64,000 nt of DNA from Macrobrachium rosenbergii (taxonomy: Eukaryota; Arthropoda; Malacostraca; Decapoda; Palaemonidae): assembly GCF_040412425.1 (NCBI RefSeq), contig NC_089742.1:74934625-74998624 (forward strand), given 5' to 3'. The position numbers were made by a program, and so were the translations under genes. Below, piece by piece: positions 12,510 through 25,127 of the stretch. Under the pieces are notes generated by a model, which was not told where the DNA came from, did no database searches, and saw nothing but the letters and a program-made list of their open reading frames with translations. Each line of letters begins with the position of its first letter. Position 1 is the first letter of the stretch.

Positions 12510-15150
12510 CTAATAGAAATATAATCAATAGATATAAAATCTCTTCAGTCAGTTATGCCATTGTCTTCTGAAGCTCTAGCCAGAGCACCACACATCCAAA
12601 CACCTGCCTCATTACTTAAGAGAGTTATCTCCAGTACCGATCATATTGGCAAAAAGAGAAAAAAAAACTTCCTATTAGTCTTTTGTCTTCATAATGCACA
12701 TATAACTTTCAGTATCAGTATATTATTGCTGCTAAGTTTAATCATCAATATCCAATGACCCTAAGCCTTCCAGTATAGCATTGTCTCATTCACTTATCAT
12801 GTTCACCATCAAGAGTATGCACATCCACTATCTTCCATTTCATGAAACTCCAGTTTTGGCAAGATACTGTATATCTTCTATCAGTGACTTTAGGCATTTT
12901 ATGCCTAGCACTCAGGTCTGGGATGTTGCCACATTTACAGGGTGGGGAGATTTGGGATTAGTAACAGCACCCTCCACCATGAAGTCTTAAGAACAATTGG
13001 CATTCCATCTTTGCACTCAGGTTACCCAAGATCCAATAATTTATTTGTGCCCCATTAAATTTGGCAATATAAATGCTTCCCTGTTAAATGCATTCCAATT
13101 CCACGGAATGAAGTAAGAGGACATCATATGATGTCCACCAGACTCGGGGTTAATATGGAGAAAGTATATTTTTTATAACTTTCCATGGTATGCTGAATCA
13201 ATTGGAGGAATAACACATAATATAAGAGCATCTCGCTCTCATTCAGTGTATCAGTGTGGGTGCTGCAGCTACACTGAACACATTTACCACAGCAGTATCT
13301 AGCTCTCATTCACTGTATCAGTATGGCTGCTTCACTAGCAATTGCATATTGCATGCACATTCTAAGTACATTGGTGACAAATTCAACATTTCAAACATTT
13401 TCAACTCCCATTTAATTTATTCAAGGACAATTTTCAACTATCATTTAATTTATTCAACGACAATTCTTGAGTTTTTTTTTTTTTTTTTATAATCAAGGAT
13501 CAAATAAATGGGGCAATGTTGTCTGAAGATTATTAGTGGTAACTGAAGTAGCATACGTATAATCACACCTACATAATGAGTTTACGGCTCTTGAATTTAT
13601 TGGGGCCACCATATTAGCCCTACTGATCAGTAAACATTAGTGACCTGAAAACAGTCTAAAAGGTACAATGGTGATTGGTGAGATGGAGACCACCTGTTGG
13701 GTGGAAATCTCTCTTAATCACTATCATTTGTAGGCAAATGGCACTGGGTTATCTGCACATGCTGGTCATTGATGCATAAGTAAAATGAGAGGTCTTTTTG
13801 TGAAAGTTTATTGTACATTATATATTTTTTAAGTTCTGAACATTTACAGATTTGTAAATAAAGGGCTAAAACAGTTAAATAGCTTATATTCACAAACTTT
13901 CTTTGATATATTGGCGCTCATATTCTCGTCTCATTGCTCATTCATACATTTGAATTAGTGTCATCAAGATGTCAATTTTTCATTTATTGTAAATTCATGG
14001 TTTTAAGTACAAATTAAAGTCAGTGGCAAAGGTGTTAAAATTTGCAGTTGTGTTCAAGTTTTCTATGAAACGTAAATTTTCTCTCAACACTAAATGTAAA
14101 TTTTCATGCCTTTGTTATTGACATATTTGTTATAAAGATGAAAATAAAGTTATATATGGATTCACTGTGTTTAATTTCTCATTGTAAAAAGGCATGTAAT
14201 GAGTGAAGAAAACTTATAAAGTATCATATATATACTGTTCAAAATTGCATTGAAATGCTTTCACCATCTTGTGGGGCTTCCTTAGTTAGCTAGGACAGTA
14301 TGAAGTTGGTGTCCTTTCCTTGCTTTATAATGTCTTGGATAGTTGCCACATTTACTTACATAGTTCATGTCCCATTACATCAGAAAACACTACTGATATG
14401 CAAGTTCATTCAAGTATTGGTTAAAGCCATGTGGAGCAATATTCCATCCAGAGTGCTAGATTTATGCGTAAGCTAAACATGCTATAGCTTAGGGACTCCC
14501 AGATTTTCAGACTGTTTAGTGATGGTACGAAAATTCTCTGTATGTGCTGAAAATAGCTTGTGTATGAAATTTATCAAATTTTATGTAGCTTTATTATTGT
14601 TATTCAGAAAATAACCATATATGAAACAATCCCATAGGGGCCATTGACCTGAAATTCAAGCTTCCAAAGAATATGGTGTTCATTTGTTAAGTAACAAGGT
14701 AATAGAAAATACAGAAAGAAGAGATCAGTTAGAAATGAAAAATTTAACAATAAATAGATAAAAATGTAAGTACATTACAAGGAGAACTGTTTCGGGAATT
14801 AATGCAATGTGTGTTTGCTTGAACTTTTGAGGTTCAGATTGGGAGCATCCTCAGGGAGACTTCCACAGTCCAACAGTATGAAGAATAAAGAAACTTGAGA
14901 ACTTAGTAGTTCGATAGTGAGGCATGTTTACTGCATATTAGTGCTCTGGTTCACCAAATCTGGTTGCTTTTAGCAGGAAAAGGGGATCAGGGGTCAATTG
15001 TGAATGTAAAAGATCTGTTAAAATACAACTAATGAAAAATTGACTAATAATAGATCATCTGTTGTTGGTCCAAGTCATAACTGCTAATGTTAAGAAATAG
15101 AAACCTTACGTACCACAAGCCACTCCACCTAAAAGAGATGAATCTCTGGC
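12510..15150. other. No gene seen
   Basis: AT-rich, low-complexity sequence. CACTGTATCAGT-like text near 13235-13325 is repeated about 75 bp apart. Poly-T occurs at about 13474-13490. The AATAAA hexamers near 13856 and 14142 have no associated coding exon. No recognised repeat ends. Confidence 0.45.
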
Positions 15151-15185
15151 AGAGGCAGACATCATCCACACCGGAGAGCAGTATT

Positions 15186-15990
15186 CTAGTAAAGGAAGGA
15201 GGTTCGTAGGATTTCTTTGCTGCGATGAAGTTTTCCTTGGCATGATTTTTTTTTTACTGCTCTACTGACACTAGAGGGGGTGGTGGGTTCACTTGGGTCT
15301 TGAGATATGTCTGCGGGTATTGCTAATGATTGTCTGTAGTGCGCTTCAGCCAGTGAAGAGTTGAGATCTGCGTGTGGGGCTGTTCTCGGTCCTAATAAAA
15401 TCCATGGCAACTCCCTTCTCCACCTCTTGTCTTGACATCTGGCAGTGAGTGCTGCTGTAAGGGAGCAATGTAACCACTCGACCATACCATTGGCTTCTGG
15501 GTTGTAGGCCATTGTACGGTTTATTTTTGTCCTGAGGCTGGCGGCAAGGGAGCTCCATGGGGCTGATGTGAAATTAGCCCCCTATTGCTGGTGATGTACG
15601 GAGGGACTCCGCATCTGCTGACCCAGCTAATTAGAGCTTTCACGCAACTTCTGCAGTCTGCTGTTTGACAGGTGTTGCCTTAGGCCATCTGGTATTTCAG
15701 TCAACGATGGTGAAGAGCTATCTGTACCCCTCGGAGGGGGATAGGGGGGGCCCACAATGTCGATCTGAATATGGGCGAGACGGCGGTCGGTGGTTCGGAA
15801 TTCTGTCCGACTTTGTGTCTCATGATCCTGAACATTTGGCAGGGGAGACATTTGCAAGCCCATTTCTTAATGTCTGTCTTTATTCCCACCAAATGTATCA
15901 TTCTGTCAGGATACGGGCAGTGGAGCAGCCTGATGGGGGTGACAGATCATGGGCAAGACTGAAAGCCTTTCTCCTCAAGGCCAGCAGTAG
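15186..15990 (-). pseudogene. Gypsy A integrase remnant
   Basis: The zinc-binding region is represented by MIHLVGIKTDIKKWA-KCLPCQ (near 15900-15830). A core-domain piece (15863-15627) has LAHIQIDIVGP, and a later piece (15512-15186) has AYNPEANGMVEWLHCSLTAAL, where the catalytic E lies in GMVEW. The intervening catalytic D region is disrupted. The - strand then runs into unrelated sequence near 15180. Confidence 0.78.
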
Positions 15991-16078
15991 ATAGGGGCGA
16001 GGATGTTCGATATTCGTTTTGCAGGCAATGGTCGTTTCTCCATCATCTATGGCGAAATTCCTCCACAAAAAGGTGGGA

Positions 16079-16662
16079 CTATCCTGCTGGAGTTGCTAGG
16101 TTCGCGTCATCCTTCTGGGCGGCTGCTGCAATCTCGGGATATATCCCAGTCTGGATGCTGTTAATGGTGTTTCTGGAAAGGGCATCTGCGATGTTGTTGG
16201 AGGAGCCCTTCAGGTACCTGATGGTACAGGAAAACTCAGATAATGTCGATAGTTGTCTCTGTTGGCGCACTGACTACCAATTGTGAAGACGTGAACAAAG
16301 GGCTGATGGTCCGTTTGCATCACAAATTGCCGTCCCTTGAGCATATGCCTGAAATGTCAGACAGCACTGTGGACTGCCAGCAGCATCTCTCTGTCGAACG
16401 TGGAGTATTTCTGTTCTGCTGGAGATAGCTTTTTTGCTGAAGAAGGCCACAGGCGATGACTATCGTCTGTATCCTGCTCAAGTACCACACCCATCGCTGT
16501 GCTACTTGCATCTGTGATCAGTGTAAGGGATTTATGGGAGAGAGGAAACATTGCAGCAGAACCATGGGCTTTTTTGGCTTCTTGAAAAGCTGTTCCTTGC
16601 TTATCAGTCCAGCATAATGATTTGGGTTTTCCTTTTAAATATTCGTACAAAAGGGACATGAT
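16079..16662 (-). pseudogene. Gypsy A RNase H remnant
   Basis: Follows directly on RT. It contains the LTLITDASSTAMGVVLEQ motif (first catalytic D in TDAS), KKLSPAEQKYSTFDREMLLA (catalytic E region) and, in a shifted frame, YLKGSSNNIADALSRN, the conserved tail of Ty3/Gypsy RNase H. Frames change at least twice. Confidence 0.8.
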
Positions 16663-17600
16663 TTATGCCCGGTTGGGTATAAAACAGAGGTAATAATTGG
16701 TCATACCACCAAACTCTTGAAGTGATTTAATGTTTCTTGGCCTCGGGAACTCGGTAGTGGCTTGGACCTTCATCAGGAAAGGTTTAGCTCCTTTGGAGCT
16801 TATTTGATGACCAAGAAATTCTACTGTATATTTTGTCCATGCACATTTATCTTTTTGGACTACTAGTCCATTTTCTTTGAGTTTCTTGAGGACTTGTTGT
16901 ATGTCCTGAATGTTCTGTTTATAGCTAGTGCTGAAAATAAGAATGTCTACATAAATGAGGATTTCGTCCACAAGCCGTAGAAAGGTAGCCCCTGCATTTC
17001 GAAGGCCAAACCAGCTGTAATTAAAAGTATGCCTTCGAAACAGCTGTAATTAAAAGTATATGTCCTGAAGGGAGTGATGATCACAGTCTTTTCTACGTTT
17101 TCCTTTGCTATTGGGACTTGGTAGTACGTATCCCTTCAGATCAATTTTTGTGAATATTCTTGATCCTTCAAGAATATTAGTTATGTCCACGATGTTAGGC
17201 AGGGGTACCTGCCTGGTACTGTTTTAACATTAAGGTGCTGGTAGTCCCCACCATGTACCGTCTGCTTTAGGCAGCATGTGGAGGGGAGATGCCTATGAGC
17301 TGGAGGCTTTCTGGCAGATTCCTGCCTGTTCCACATCATAGAATATTTGTTTTGCGTGAGATAGTTTGTCTGGAGCTAGCTGTCTGAAACTTGTGTATAC
17401 TGGGGGGCCACAGTGACCATATGATGTTTAATGTGTTTTGAGGTTGTCCTTGAATACTTCGGGAATTTCCTGAAGGAGGCGAGAAATTTCTGGTCCCGGC
17501 ATTTTTGATGTGTTTTGTTGGGCGCATGAGGTCATGCTGGAGGTCGTCTTTGAATACTTCGGGAAATTCCTGGAGGCGAGAAATTTCTGTTCCTGGCATG
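16663..17600 (-). pseudogene. Gypsy A reverse transcriptase remnant
   Basis: The most readable piece (16971-16663) contains DEILIYVDILIFS, where the YVDD box is damaged to YVDI, then a VLKKLKENGLVVQKDKC thumb region, VEFLGHQIS and FGGMTNYYLCFIPN, all diagnostic of Ty3/Gypsy RT. Upstream, 17600-17340 includes a partial duplication: two near-identical EISR-LQE-PEVFKD segments about 85 bp apart. This looks like a local tandem duplication that arose after insertion. Confidence 0.8.
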
Positions 17601-17629
17601 TAGTTTGTTGTCCTTGGAGTGATGGCTGA

Positions 17630-17977
17630 ATGAGCTGTTGTATGGATATGTCTACCAGCATGTCATGCGCATTCAGGAAGTCTGCTCCAAGTAGTGCGAT
17701 GGTGACGTCTGCTGTGATGAATGTCCAACTGTATAGTTTGCCACTGAATGATACTTTCATACTTCTGGTTCCATAAATTTTTAGCAGGGTACCATTGGCA
17801 GCAGACATGGAGAGTGTTGGGGGCTGGTTTTAGCCATTTGCTCGGGTTGGCTGGGACAAATGACTTGCATGCGCCCGTGTCAACAAGTAATTGTGTGTTG
17901 GACATCTCATTGGTGATACAGACATGCTTTTGCCTTTTCCCAGAAGAAAGGCATACTAGTTCCCCCTTACGTGGCAA
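17630..17977 (-). pseudogene. Gypsy A aspartic protease remnant
   Basis: Retropepsin-like aspartic protease. The active-site motif reads LLVDTGACKSFVPA (intact DTG), about 100 bp into this stretch. After a frame change come AANGTLLKIYGTRS and the flap/second motif LLGADFLNAHDMLVDI. The family normally processes Gag-Pol. Here the frame is broken between the two motifs, so the product would be non-functional. Confidence 0.8.
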
Positions 17978-18044
17978 CCAATCTGGCCGTCACTGATGGT
18001 TACTTGGTTGGGCCACTGCTGTGGCCCTACTGCATATTTTTTTT

Positions 18045-18759
18045 ATAGCATACAGCCTTGTTCACATTTTCATACCTCGCTCCTGAATTTCCAGTGGAAG
18101 AAGCAAAGGCCCTTTGGTCATTCTTTTTTATCCTCTGTTTATGTTGTGTGGTTGAGTGGGGTCTGATGATGTCTGAGCCAGATGAACCTTGTCTACTTTT
18201 TGAGAAATCCCTTGAGGGGCATGGTGGATGTGTTGGGAATTGCAGCAACTGATTTGTGTGGTAACTTTGTCAGGAGGACTTCACGCACGAAGTCCAGTGT
18301 CGTCTCTGGTTGGCAGGGACTGTTATTAGCTGTCGGAGTTGCTTGTAGACGTGTGAGGGCCTATGTTATCTAGGAATTTTCTAGCTTTGAGGGCTGGGAG
18401 CATGCTGAAGGATGGCCTTAGTTGTGCCTCCAAAGTCTCGTTTGTGATGGTGGTGTCTGGCTCGGCTAACTACCGCTATTTGTTTGAAGACTTCGTCAGG
18501 TAGGAATTTGAGGACGGTGCCAGCTTTTTGTGATGACGATGTGATATTTTTTGACCTGAAGATCGTCTCTGCCCTACAGAACCAGGCCTCTGAGTTGTGT
18601 GCCATGAAAGGGGGAGGCTAAGGCATGCAGATGCAGTATTGTAGTTGGGAGAGCTGGTAGGATCGGTAATCTTGGTGGTCGCCTGTTTAGGATGCAAGTG
18701 TAGATAGAGACATGGTCAACTACTAACCGATTTATTATCACAGAATTCTGACAAGACAT
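18045..18759 (-). pseudogene. Gypsy A gag remnant
   Basis: The fragment AWFCRAETIFRSKNI (near 18590-18545) matches the capsid motif W-A-E--F----I of arthropod Gypsy gags. It is followed by a SSQKAGTVLKFLPDEVFKQ-like segment in a shifted frame and ends in a CxxHxxF...C...C zinc motif before the protease. Several stops and frame changes mean it makes no intact capsid. Confidence 0.65.
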
Positions 18760-20790
18760 TGGTTTCCGTGAGCAGAAGAGTAGTGTAGGATATTAAAACA
18801 AGAAGGGCATGATTTACGATCAGTTGTGTTTTCTCACACCTGCAAAATACCTAATAATTCCTTATCCAACATGAGAAGAGTTTCTCATACATATGCCTCG
18901 AAAGCTTGACGTTTTACATTCATGGTTGATTTTTGTTTCACAAAAAAAATACTGATTCAACCATCAGTCATCGATTTGCGTTTTCTGGGGAAACCTGACG
19001 TTCTATGGAGGGTTGTTTTGTTTTGGATGTTGAGCCCTTGGAGGGCCTTACAGTGGTAACCAGCAAATGCATAAACATCGTAGAAACTTCATGGCAACTA
19101 AACCAAAATTTTCTGATGGTAAACAGGCCTATCCAGACCTAGTGTATACAGCCATACCTTGCGCATATGGGATGTTGTGATGATAGAGTCTGGGCCATTA
19201 AGCCCCGAGATTACAGATTCAACCTTTGTCTTGGTACCAATTACAAGAGTCTCTGGTAAAAACATGAAATTGTAGTTACAGGCACAACTTTGGAGATCAA
19301 GATAATTTGACCTTAAGCCTTAAATATTTTAAAGTACTCTGCAATTTTTCTTAAGTTAATGAGTTTTCAAACTCCTTGGCAGACTGCTTTAAACCCATTG
19401 TTAATTTTAACAATGGTTGTCTCTTTTGGTCTTGTTAGCCTCTCCTAGTAGCTCTTCAATGCATTCGTCTTCCATATAGATCTTGCCCTCATGTTCCATT
19501 GTTGCAAGTTGTCTATCAATTTTTCTGTTTGTTTTTCCTGCCTGGTTGTTGTTCTGATGTAATGGCAGTTTAATCCATAGTTCAGTTCTTTTTAGTCACT
19601 GGTAAGCACTACTTCAGTCAGATTGACGTAACCTTCCTTTTGTTGTTCAGTCCTTACTCTTCCACCATGCAGGTTGTGTAGTTTCTTTGTGACACTCACA
19701 GAAGCTGTGTGTAGAACGATAAACAAGCCCACGCTAAACGTCCAGATGGAAGGAGATGGGGCCCTGCCCTCCCACCGCCCTAAGGAAAGAAGACAGGGTA
19801 ATGTGTGGTGTGGTGAAGTCAAGTTTATAAAGGCACTACCTGGTACTAAGTCCAGGCCCTTATATGTTTGAATATTTTCGTCAGCCTTGTCCTTTCTCAT
19901 GTTGGTATTGCTGTAATTATGTTTGCTACACATGATTTTGCTTAACGTTCCTCTATTCTTCACTTGCTTGAAATTATCTTCTACTATGTTTCATCCAATT
20001 TCTTCTCCCTGCTTATTATACATCATCATAGTTGCCTCTAATGCCACTGATGCAAAGAGCCTATTTGATATTCTACCACTCTTGTCCTTCTTGTGCTTTG
20101 TCTTCCACAAATCTCCAGCCTCCCTTCTCAAAGTTCTTATGCATGTAGGTGTAGGTCTTCAAACTTCTGGAGCACCCAGAAGCCCAACTGACACCATCAT
20201 GTATGACTGTATTATCACAGCTATATATGGAATAATTTTTCAGTCTCCTGTACCATCTGTCTCCTATTATTCTTCTTAAAGCTTTATTTTCAAATTATCA
20301 AAATCTTTTCTAGTTTGTCATACCATCATTCATGTCTGTAAATCAAGACAGATCATACTAGAAATATGTACAGTAATTTACTGTTTTATGCAAATTCATT
20401 CTACTGGAATTTAAAATCTTATTGTTCCTAAATATTTAAAGGTTCCACCTCATTCATTTCTCCACCTAATGTTGTTCCATCCCTTTGTGCACAAACTGTT
20501 CTCATTACTTCTGTTTATCTTACATTTATTTTGAGTACTATTTATCTAAATACTGTACCTGATTCATTCTATTACATTAGCTTTGATATTATTCATCTTC
20601 TACTGTTTGTCCTTAATAAACATTTCTATAGGTTACGTGTATATAATGTGTATGTGCAAGTATTTTGCATTCTAACAAGAGCAAAAGCATTCCAGAAAAG
20701 ATAAAACCATTTTCAAGGATTAGTTAACTTCCCCCTTTACAGACTTTAATGCAAATTTATCTCAAACAGACAATATGAAGAACATTTTCA
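18760..20790. other. Unidentified stretch, probably decayed repeat
   Basis: No gene is supported. On the - strand a readable but stop-containing text near 19520-19430 gives MEHEGKIYMEDECIEELLGE. Another near 19230-19090 gives FMFLPETLVIGTKTKVE, then VWLYTLGLDRPVYHQKI. I do not recognise either family. A - strand open frame at 19963-19592 has no recognisable domain. This stretch lies between Gypsy relic A and the SREK1 3' end. Confidence 0.35.
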
Positions 20791-20799
20791 AAATCATCC

Positions 20800-22539
20800 T
20801 TTTTTATTGATATACAGTACAACTGATTAGGGCAAAATACTTGCATAAACATGAATTATACATAATTGAATTTTCCTTTTATTCAGGACACTTCAAAATT
20901 AATGATGAACTAATTCAGAATCATTATTAAAGAACAAAAGACGTTCATATACTTAAGGAAGTTCATATTAAAAAAAATATAAAGAGAAATCATACAGAAA
21001 ATTCACCACAACTAATTGTGAAGCACTTTCCTGGACTGATGATGAGATTTCGGCGAGGTATGTTCCTTTCAAGTGCACTTTTCTGGCAGTAATTCAAAGC
21101 TTATGTTCACTCTTTCAATAGACTCTACTGGACTGCTCTAAAACCACCCAAATATAAAGTCACAAGCATAATATTTGGACAAATGTCATGTGAACAACAT
21201 TAACTTATTCATGACTGTTGATTGACTTTTCTGGCTGATAAAGATAAATGGGCATAAAATGATGCAATACATTTAGAAAACAACCTATTTTAGGAGGTCA
21301 AAAACTGACATCACATCACCTGCAAGGAATGTATTAAATCATGATGTAGTAAACAAAACATTATCACTCAAGGTTGAGATGATATTTACAGCTTGTAATT
21401 CATGTTACACTTTCTTTAGAACCAATCTTTGAAGTTCAGTGCTAAGAGGATGGAATAAATGTACCTAAGTAAATCATAAATGTAATGATTTTCAGATAAC
21501 TACAATAAATGACATAAGAAAGATAAAAGAAATTTTTGGTAAAAATATAACAATATAGTAGACAAGTTCCAAGTCTTTTTACTAATGTAACTTTTCAGGA
21601 TTGACTTTCATTAAGAAATGAAATCTATTACCAGTATATATTGCATTTTTCATGTGCCCCAGTAATATAATTACTCCAATCAAGATATCTTTGTAACCTT
21701 CTAGCAATAAATTATGGAAGTATATTCTCTTCATAAGAATGGCCATTTAGTATGGCATTATGATGGCTCATCCTACCTGCACCACAGAAGATGAATAATT
21801 TGAATTAAATCTACATTGAACCAAAACACAAAGGAATTATAAACCATCCTTATTCTGTATTACTTCAGCATATTTCTTCATATAAAAAAGTAAATCAAAC
21901 AAACTTCTTAACTGTTAAAACTAAAAAAGTAACTCCTATAATCAAATATGGAATATGACTATGCATCCCTCATAATTAAATTAATGATTTAAAAATCATC
22001 ACCTGTGATAGATAACAGGACACTCCAAATTGTAGAACCTTTTAAATGGTTAAATATACAATTACTGTTAGCCAATATGTGTGCCACAGAATTAAGACTA
22101 CTAATTTTAGCATTTACAATGACTTAATAGAGTAAAGAATTACACATTTAAAGTGCTGTATCACCAGACACTTTTTTTCAGTAAAAATGTAATTCAAAAC
22201 GGCGCTTTCTATAACTACAAAAACTTTGTAATTAATTAATCTTAAAATTGTACACAAAACATCTCCGTGCAACCTTCAAGTTGACCCATGTTTCCAAAAT
22301 CACTGACTAATAGAAAAGAAAAATTGAAGAATTTTGACTTAATTTTTCAAACCCTTCACTGGCTACTCACATACAGGTATTTACTGCACAGTTTGGAACA
22401 ATTTTAAAGGTTGAAAGAAACATATTCTTAGGCACTAAACATATAAAACGACAGGTTCAATTCAACACTTCCGAACTAACTAAATGAGGATTAGCTAAGC
22501 TTCTGAACTAAAACAAAATAGTATTAAGGATCTACATGT
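20800..22539 (-). other. SREK1: Probable SREK1 3'UTR
   Basis: This lies directly downstream of the SREK1 stop codon on the - strand. It is AT-rich and lacks the transposon signatures seen on both sides. Two AATAAA hexamers on the - strand, near 20880 and 20805, are plausible polyadenylation signals and would give a 3'UTR of about 1.7 kb. The boundary is inferred only from hexamers and composition. Confidence 0.45.
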
Positions 22540-22677
22540 TTAAGGTGAATTAGAAATATCCATATCAACAGCCTCATCCTTATCTTTAGTATCTTCTTCC
22601 TCTCTGTCCCTCTTTTTCCCCTTGTCATCTTCTCCATCGTATCCCAATTGTTCTTCTTCATCATAATCACGAGACAC
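22540..22677 (-). CDS. SREK1: SREK1, last coding exon
   Basis: Final exon of the splicing regulatory glutamine/lysine-rich protein 1 gene, a nuclear SR-like factor that modulates splice-site choice. The acceptor is TTTTTTCAG. The exon begins in phase 0 and encodes 45 residues, starting VSRDYDEEEQLGYDGE and ending DMDISNSP before TAA at 22542-22540. The (T/S)RDYDEEEQ-GYD block and acidic DMD-S tail match the C-terminus of vertebrate SREK1 as I recall it. The middle is lysine/glutamate/aspartate-rich. It joins the exon at 49991-49853 without frame change across a 27.2-kb intron packed with transposons. Confidence 0.85.
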   Translation of the reverse strand: MSRDYDEEEQLGYDGEDDKGKKRDREEEDTKDKDEAVDMDISNSP

Positions 22678-23007
22678 CTGAAAAAATACAAAAAAATTAA
22701 AACAATTTTCATTGTTTCTTACAAGCAAAATAACATTTACTATAACAATATAGTTACACATAAGCAAACATGGTAGACAACAGGTGAACAGCACCCATTA
22801 TAAGCAAAGTTACATTTAAAAGATGGGTGAGACATCCCCTGGGCATAAAAACCCTTACCATATCTTACCTTTCACTTCAATTTTACTCAATCAGAGACCT
22901 AGATATTTGACTTAAACAGCACAGAAGGAAGGGAGAAAAGCCCAGTGAATGATTTTAGTTTAGCAAAGTTCAGCAAGACAACAAGTTGTAAAATTACAGA
23001 GTATATA

Positions 23008-23763
23008 CAGTGGTACCTCAATACTTGACCATTTTCTTGGTGCTCAAACCAAATGAACACAACCTGCCAGAACATGTAGGAAATGAGACAAGTCGTGCGT
23101 GTCTCCCAGCTGAATAAAAAGAAAGTAGCCAGTTGCTCAGTTCACAACTCGCACTTTCTTGTTTCTTTGTGATTTTCTTTATCGTTCTTAACATAAATGA
23201 GTCACCATGGGTTTATGATGATTAGAGATAATACCAAAAACAAAAACAGGCATAAAAATAATAAAGGAAACAAAAACTTACAGCAAGATCTGTAAGTTGT
23301 GTCAGCATTACTGATCTCGCAAAGGCATATGTATAATCCCTACTATATTACAATATAATGAGGTCATGAAATGAGCTGATGTTGCTCAAGGAGTGAAAAC
23401 ACTTATGAAATAAAGATAACGGGCAACTGAAGAGATTGAGAAATTGATATTAATTTGGATAAATGAAAAAGTTAGCTGGTGACAGTGTTTCTGAGATCAT
23501 CCCTTGTGAATAAGCAAAATGAGTGTCGATGCAGGTAGTGCAGTGTTAAAAGACAGTCATGGGTGGTTTGAGAAATTTAAGAGAAATGGCATGCATAGTG
23601 TGGTACAACATGGGGAGGCTGCAAGTTCTGACAAGATGCTGACAAGAAATATATTATATTAAGTTTAGATGCTGACAAGAAATATATTATATTGAGTTTA
23701 AGGACTTTGTAGAGACTGAGGTTAATTCCCCAAGCTGTTTAACTGTGATTAGATAGGCTTATT

Positions 23764-23798
<35 letters not shown>

Positions 23799-25127
23799 CT
23801 CACAGGCCCTATATCACTTAAAAGAAGGTTACTGCCAGGACACAAGCCAATGGACACTCTTGTCTACCACTTTGAGAACTCAAAGAGTTTTGAAGAAAAG
23901 CAATGCAATGAAAAGAACATGAAATGAGATGTGGAGGGTTAGTAGTTAAAAAGGGGTACCCAGACAATTTATTGAGTAGGTTACTAAAGAAGTTGGCCCA
24001 AAGGTGGAAAAAAAAAAAATCCTTGAGGAGAAACAATCAGCTCTGGAAGCCCTTCATGTGCTGGAGTGTTCCTGCTCATCTTGCAGGCTTGGAGGCCCAC
24101 TGCTGGAGGAGTTTCACTTCACAACAGGGAAGTCCTTGCAACCTAACAATTCTCATCCAGCCCACATGCCAGCAGGTCATCCCTATTTTCAAGAAACTCT
24201 ACACCAAAGCACTATTCCAGAAGTGATCTTTGATACAAAGATGGCCTATGAGAATTCTACAAGATTCACTTTAATATTCTCAATAAGCCTCATAGATAAG
24301 GCCTGGGGGGGAAGTCTCTTACACTTACAGGACAATGAACTCTACCTGGAGGAAACAGTGGCCAGATGCTGTAAAAGTAAGGGACTTTGATACTTTCAGG
24401 AAACTTGTGGAGGATAATGTGTCTCTGAGGAAGTCCATGGACCTAAAGTCAGAGATGAGGATATGGACTGCTCAATGGAGGAGCACATAGTAGAGCTCAC
24501 CATGGAAGAACTGCATGGTCTTCAGAGGGAGTAGCAACTGATGGCAGCTGAGGACTGTCTTCAGAGGAAGAGGAGGGAATGGAGGATCTTCCTAGCGCTC
24601 TTACAAACGTGCGTAAAAATGGGGGGGGAGTGCAACAGAGACAAAGCTGTGGAAAACTGTATTATAAACCTGCTGAATGGCAATGGTATGTCTTACTTTA
24701 GAAACACTTTAAACCCCTGGAAAAAACAACCATCACTCAACAGTTTTTTAGCAAGACAGACCCAGTAAGTCTCAGGAAAAAAGCAAAAGAACCAGAAAAG
24801 AGAAAGAACCCCAGAAACACAGTTACCTGCTTTTTTATGGAAGGAATTCCCCTTCCAAACAATAACATCTCTCCTCTTCACCTTCCTCACCACCTTCCAC
24901 ATAAGCCATCAACTTTCCTAAGTACAGGTAGAGTGAGAATAAATTTGGATTTATTTTATTTATTGTTTAGTTTTTGTATAATTTCTGCATGCTAGGCTAT
25001 TAAACTTCAGGCTGAATTAAAAGTTAAAATTTACATTACTCCTCATGGGAAACATCCGTTCAGTACTTAAATCAACACTCGAATAGCCTTCTGGAATGAA
25101 ATTTGTTCAAGCACTGAGGTACCACTG
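23008..25127 (+). mobile_element. Tigger/pogo DNA transposon, both ends present
   Basis: The left end is CAGTGGTACCTCAATACTTG and the right end, inverted, is CAGTGGTACCTCAGTGCTTG: 18 of 20 bases match. TA duplications flank both ends (23006-23007 and 25128-25129), as expected of pogo-group transposons. The 2.1-kb length is near that of an autonomous Tigger. The interior codes on the + strand for a decayed transposase. It lies within the last SREK1 intron in the orientation opposite to the gene. Confidence 0.93.
23520..24870 (+). pseudogene. Tigger (TIGD1-like) transposase pseudogene
   Basis: A CENP-B/DDE-1 type transposase in broken frames. Near 23525 it reads SAVLKDSHGWFEKFKRNGMH then SVVQHGEAASSDK, the CENPB-type DNA-binding motif of Tigger proteins. 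The catalytic segment LFNCD-IGLF (first D) follows near 23740, then an oligo-A run, FIE-V-KEVGPKVEKK near 23965 and a shifted AHMPAGHPYF-ETLHQSTI region. Further on come NFILN-PHR-like text near 24270, SSEEEEGMEDLPSALT near 24555 and MSYFRNTLNPWKKQPSLNSF near 24690. It ends near NSPSKQ at 24845. At least six stops or shifts occur, so it is inactive. Confidence 0.88.

Larger units (their letters stand above)
15186..18759 (-). mobile_element. Ty3/Gypsy retrotransposon relic A (gag-PR-RT-RH-IN)
   Basis: A single decayed LTR retrotransposon read on the - strand. The domains occur in the canonical Ty3/Gypsy order: gag about 18759-18045, protease 17977-17630, reverse transcriptase about 17600-16663, RNase H 16659-16080, integrase about 15960-15186. 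All domains carry stops and frameshifts. The tail of gag (near 18110-18045) reads CFFHWKFRSEVxKCEQGC, a CHCC-type zinc motif as described for the CsRn1-like clade, which suggests that lineage. No terminal repeat pair was found, so the LTRs are lost or too diverged to see. Confidence 0.85.
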
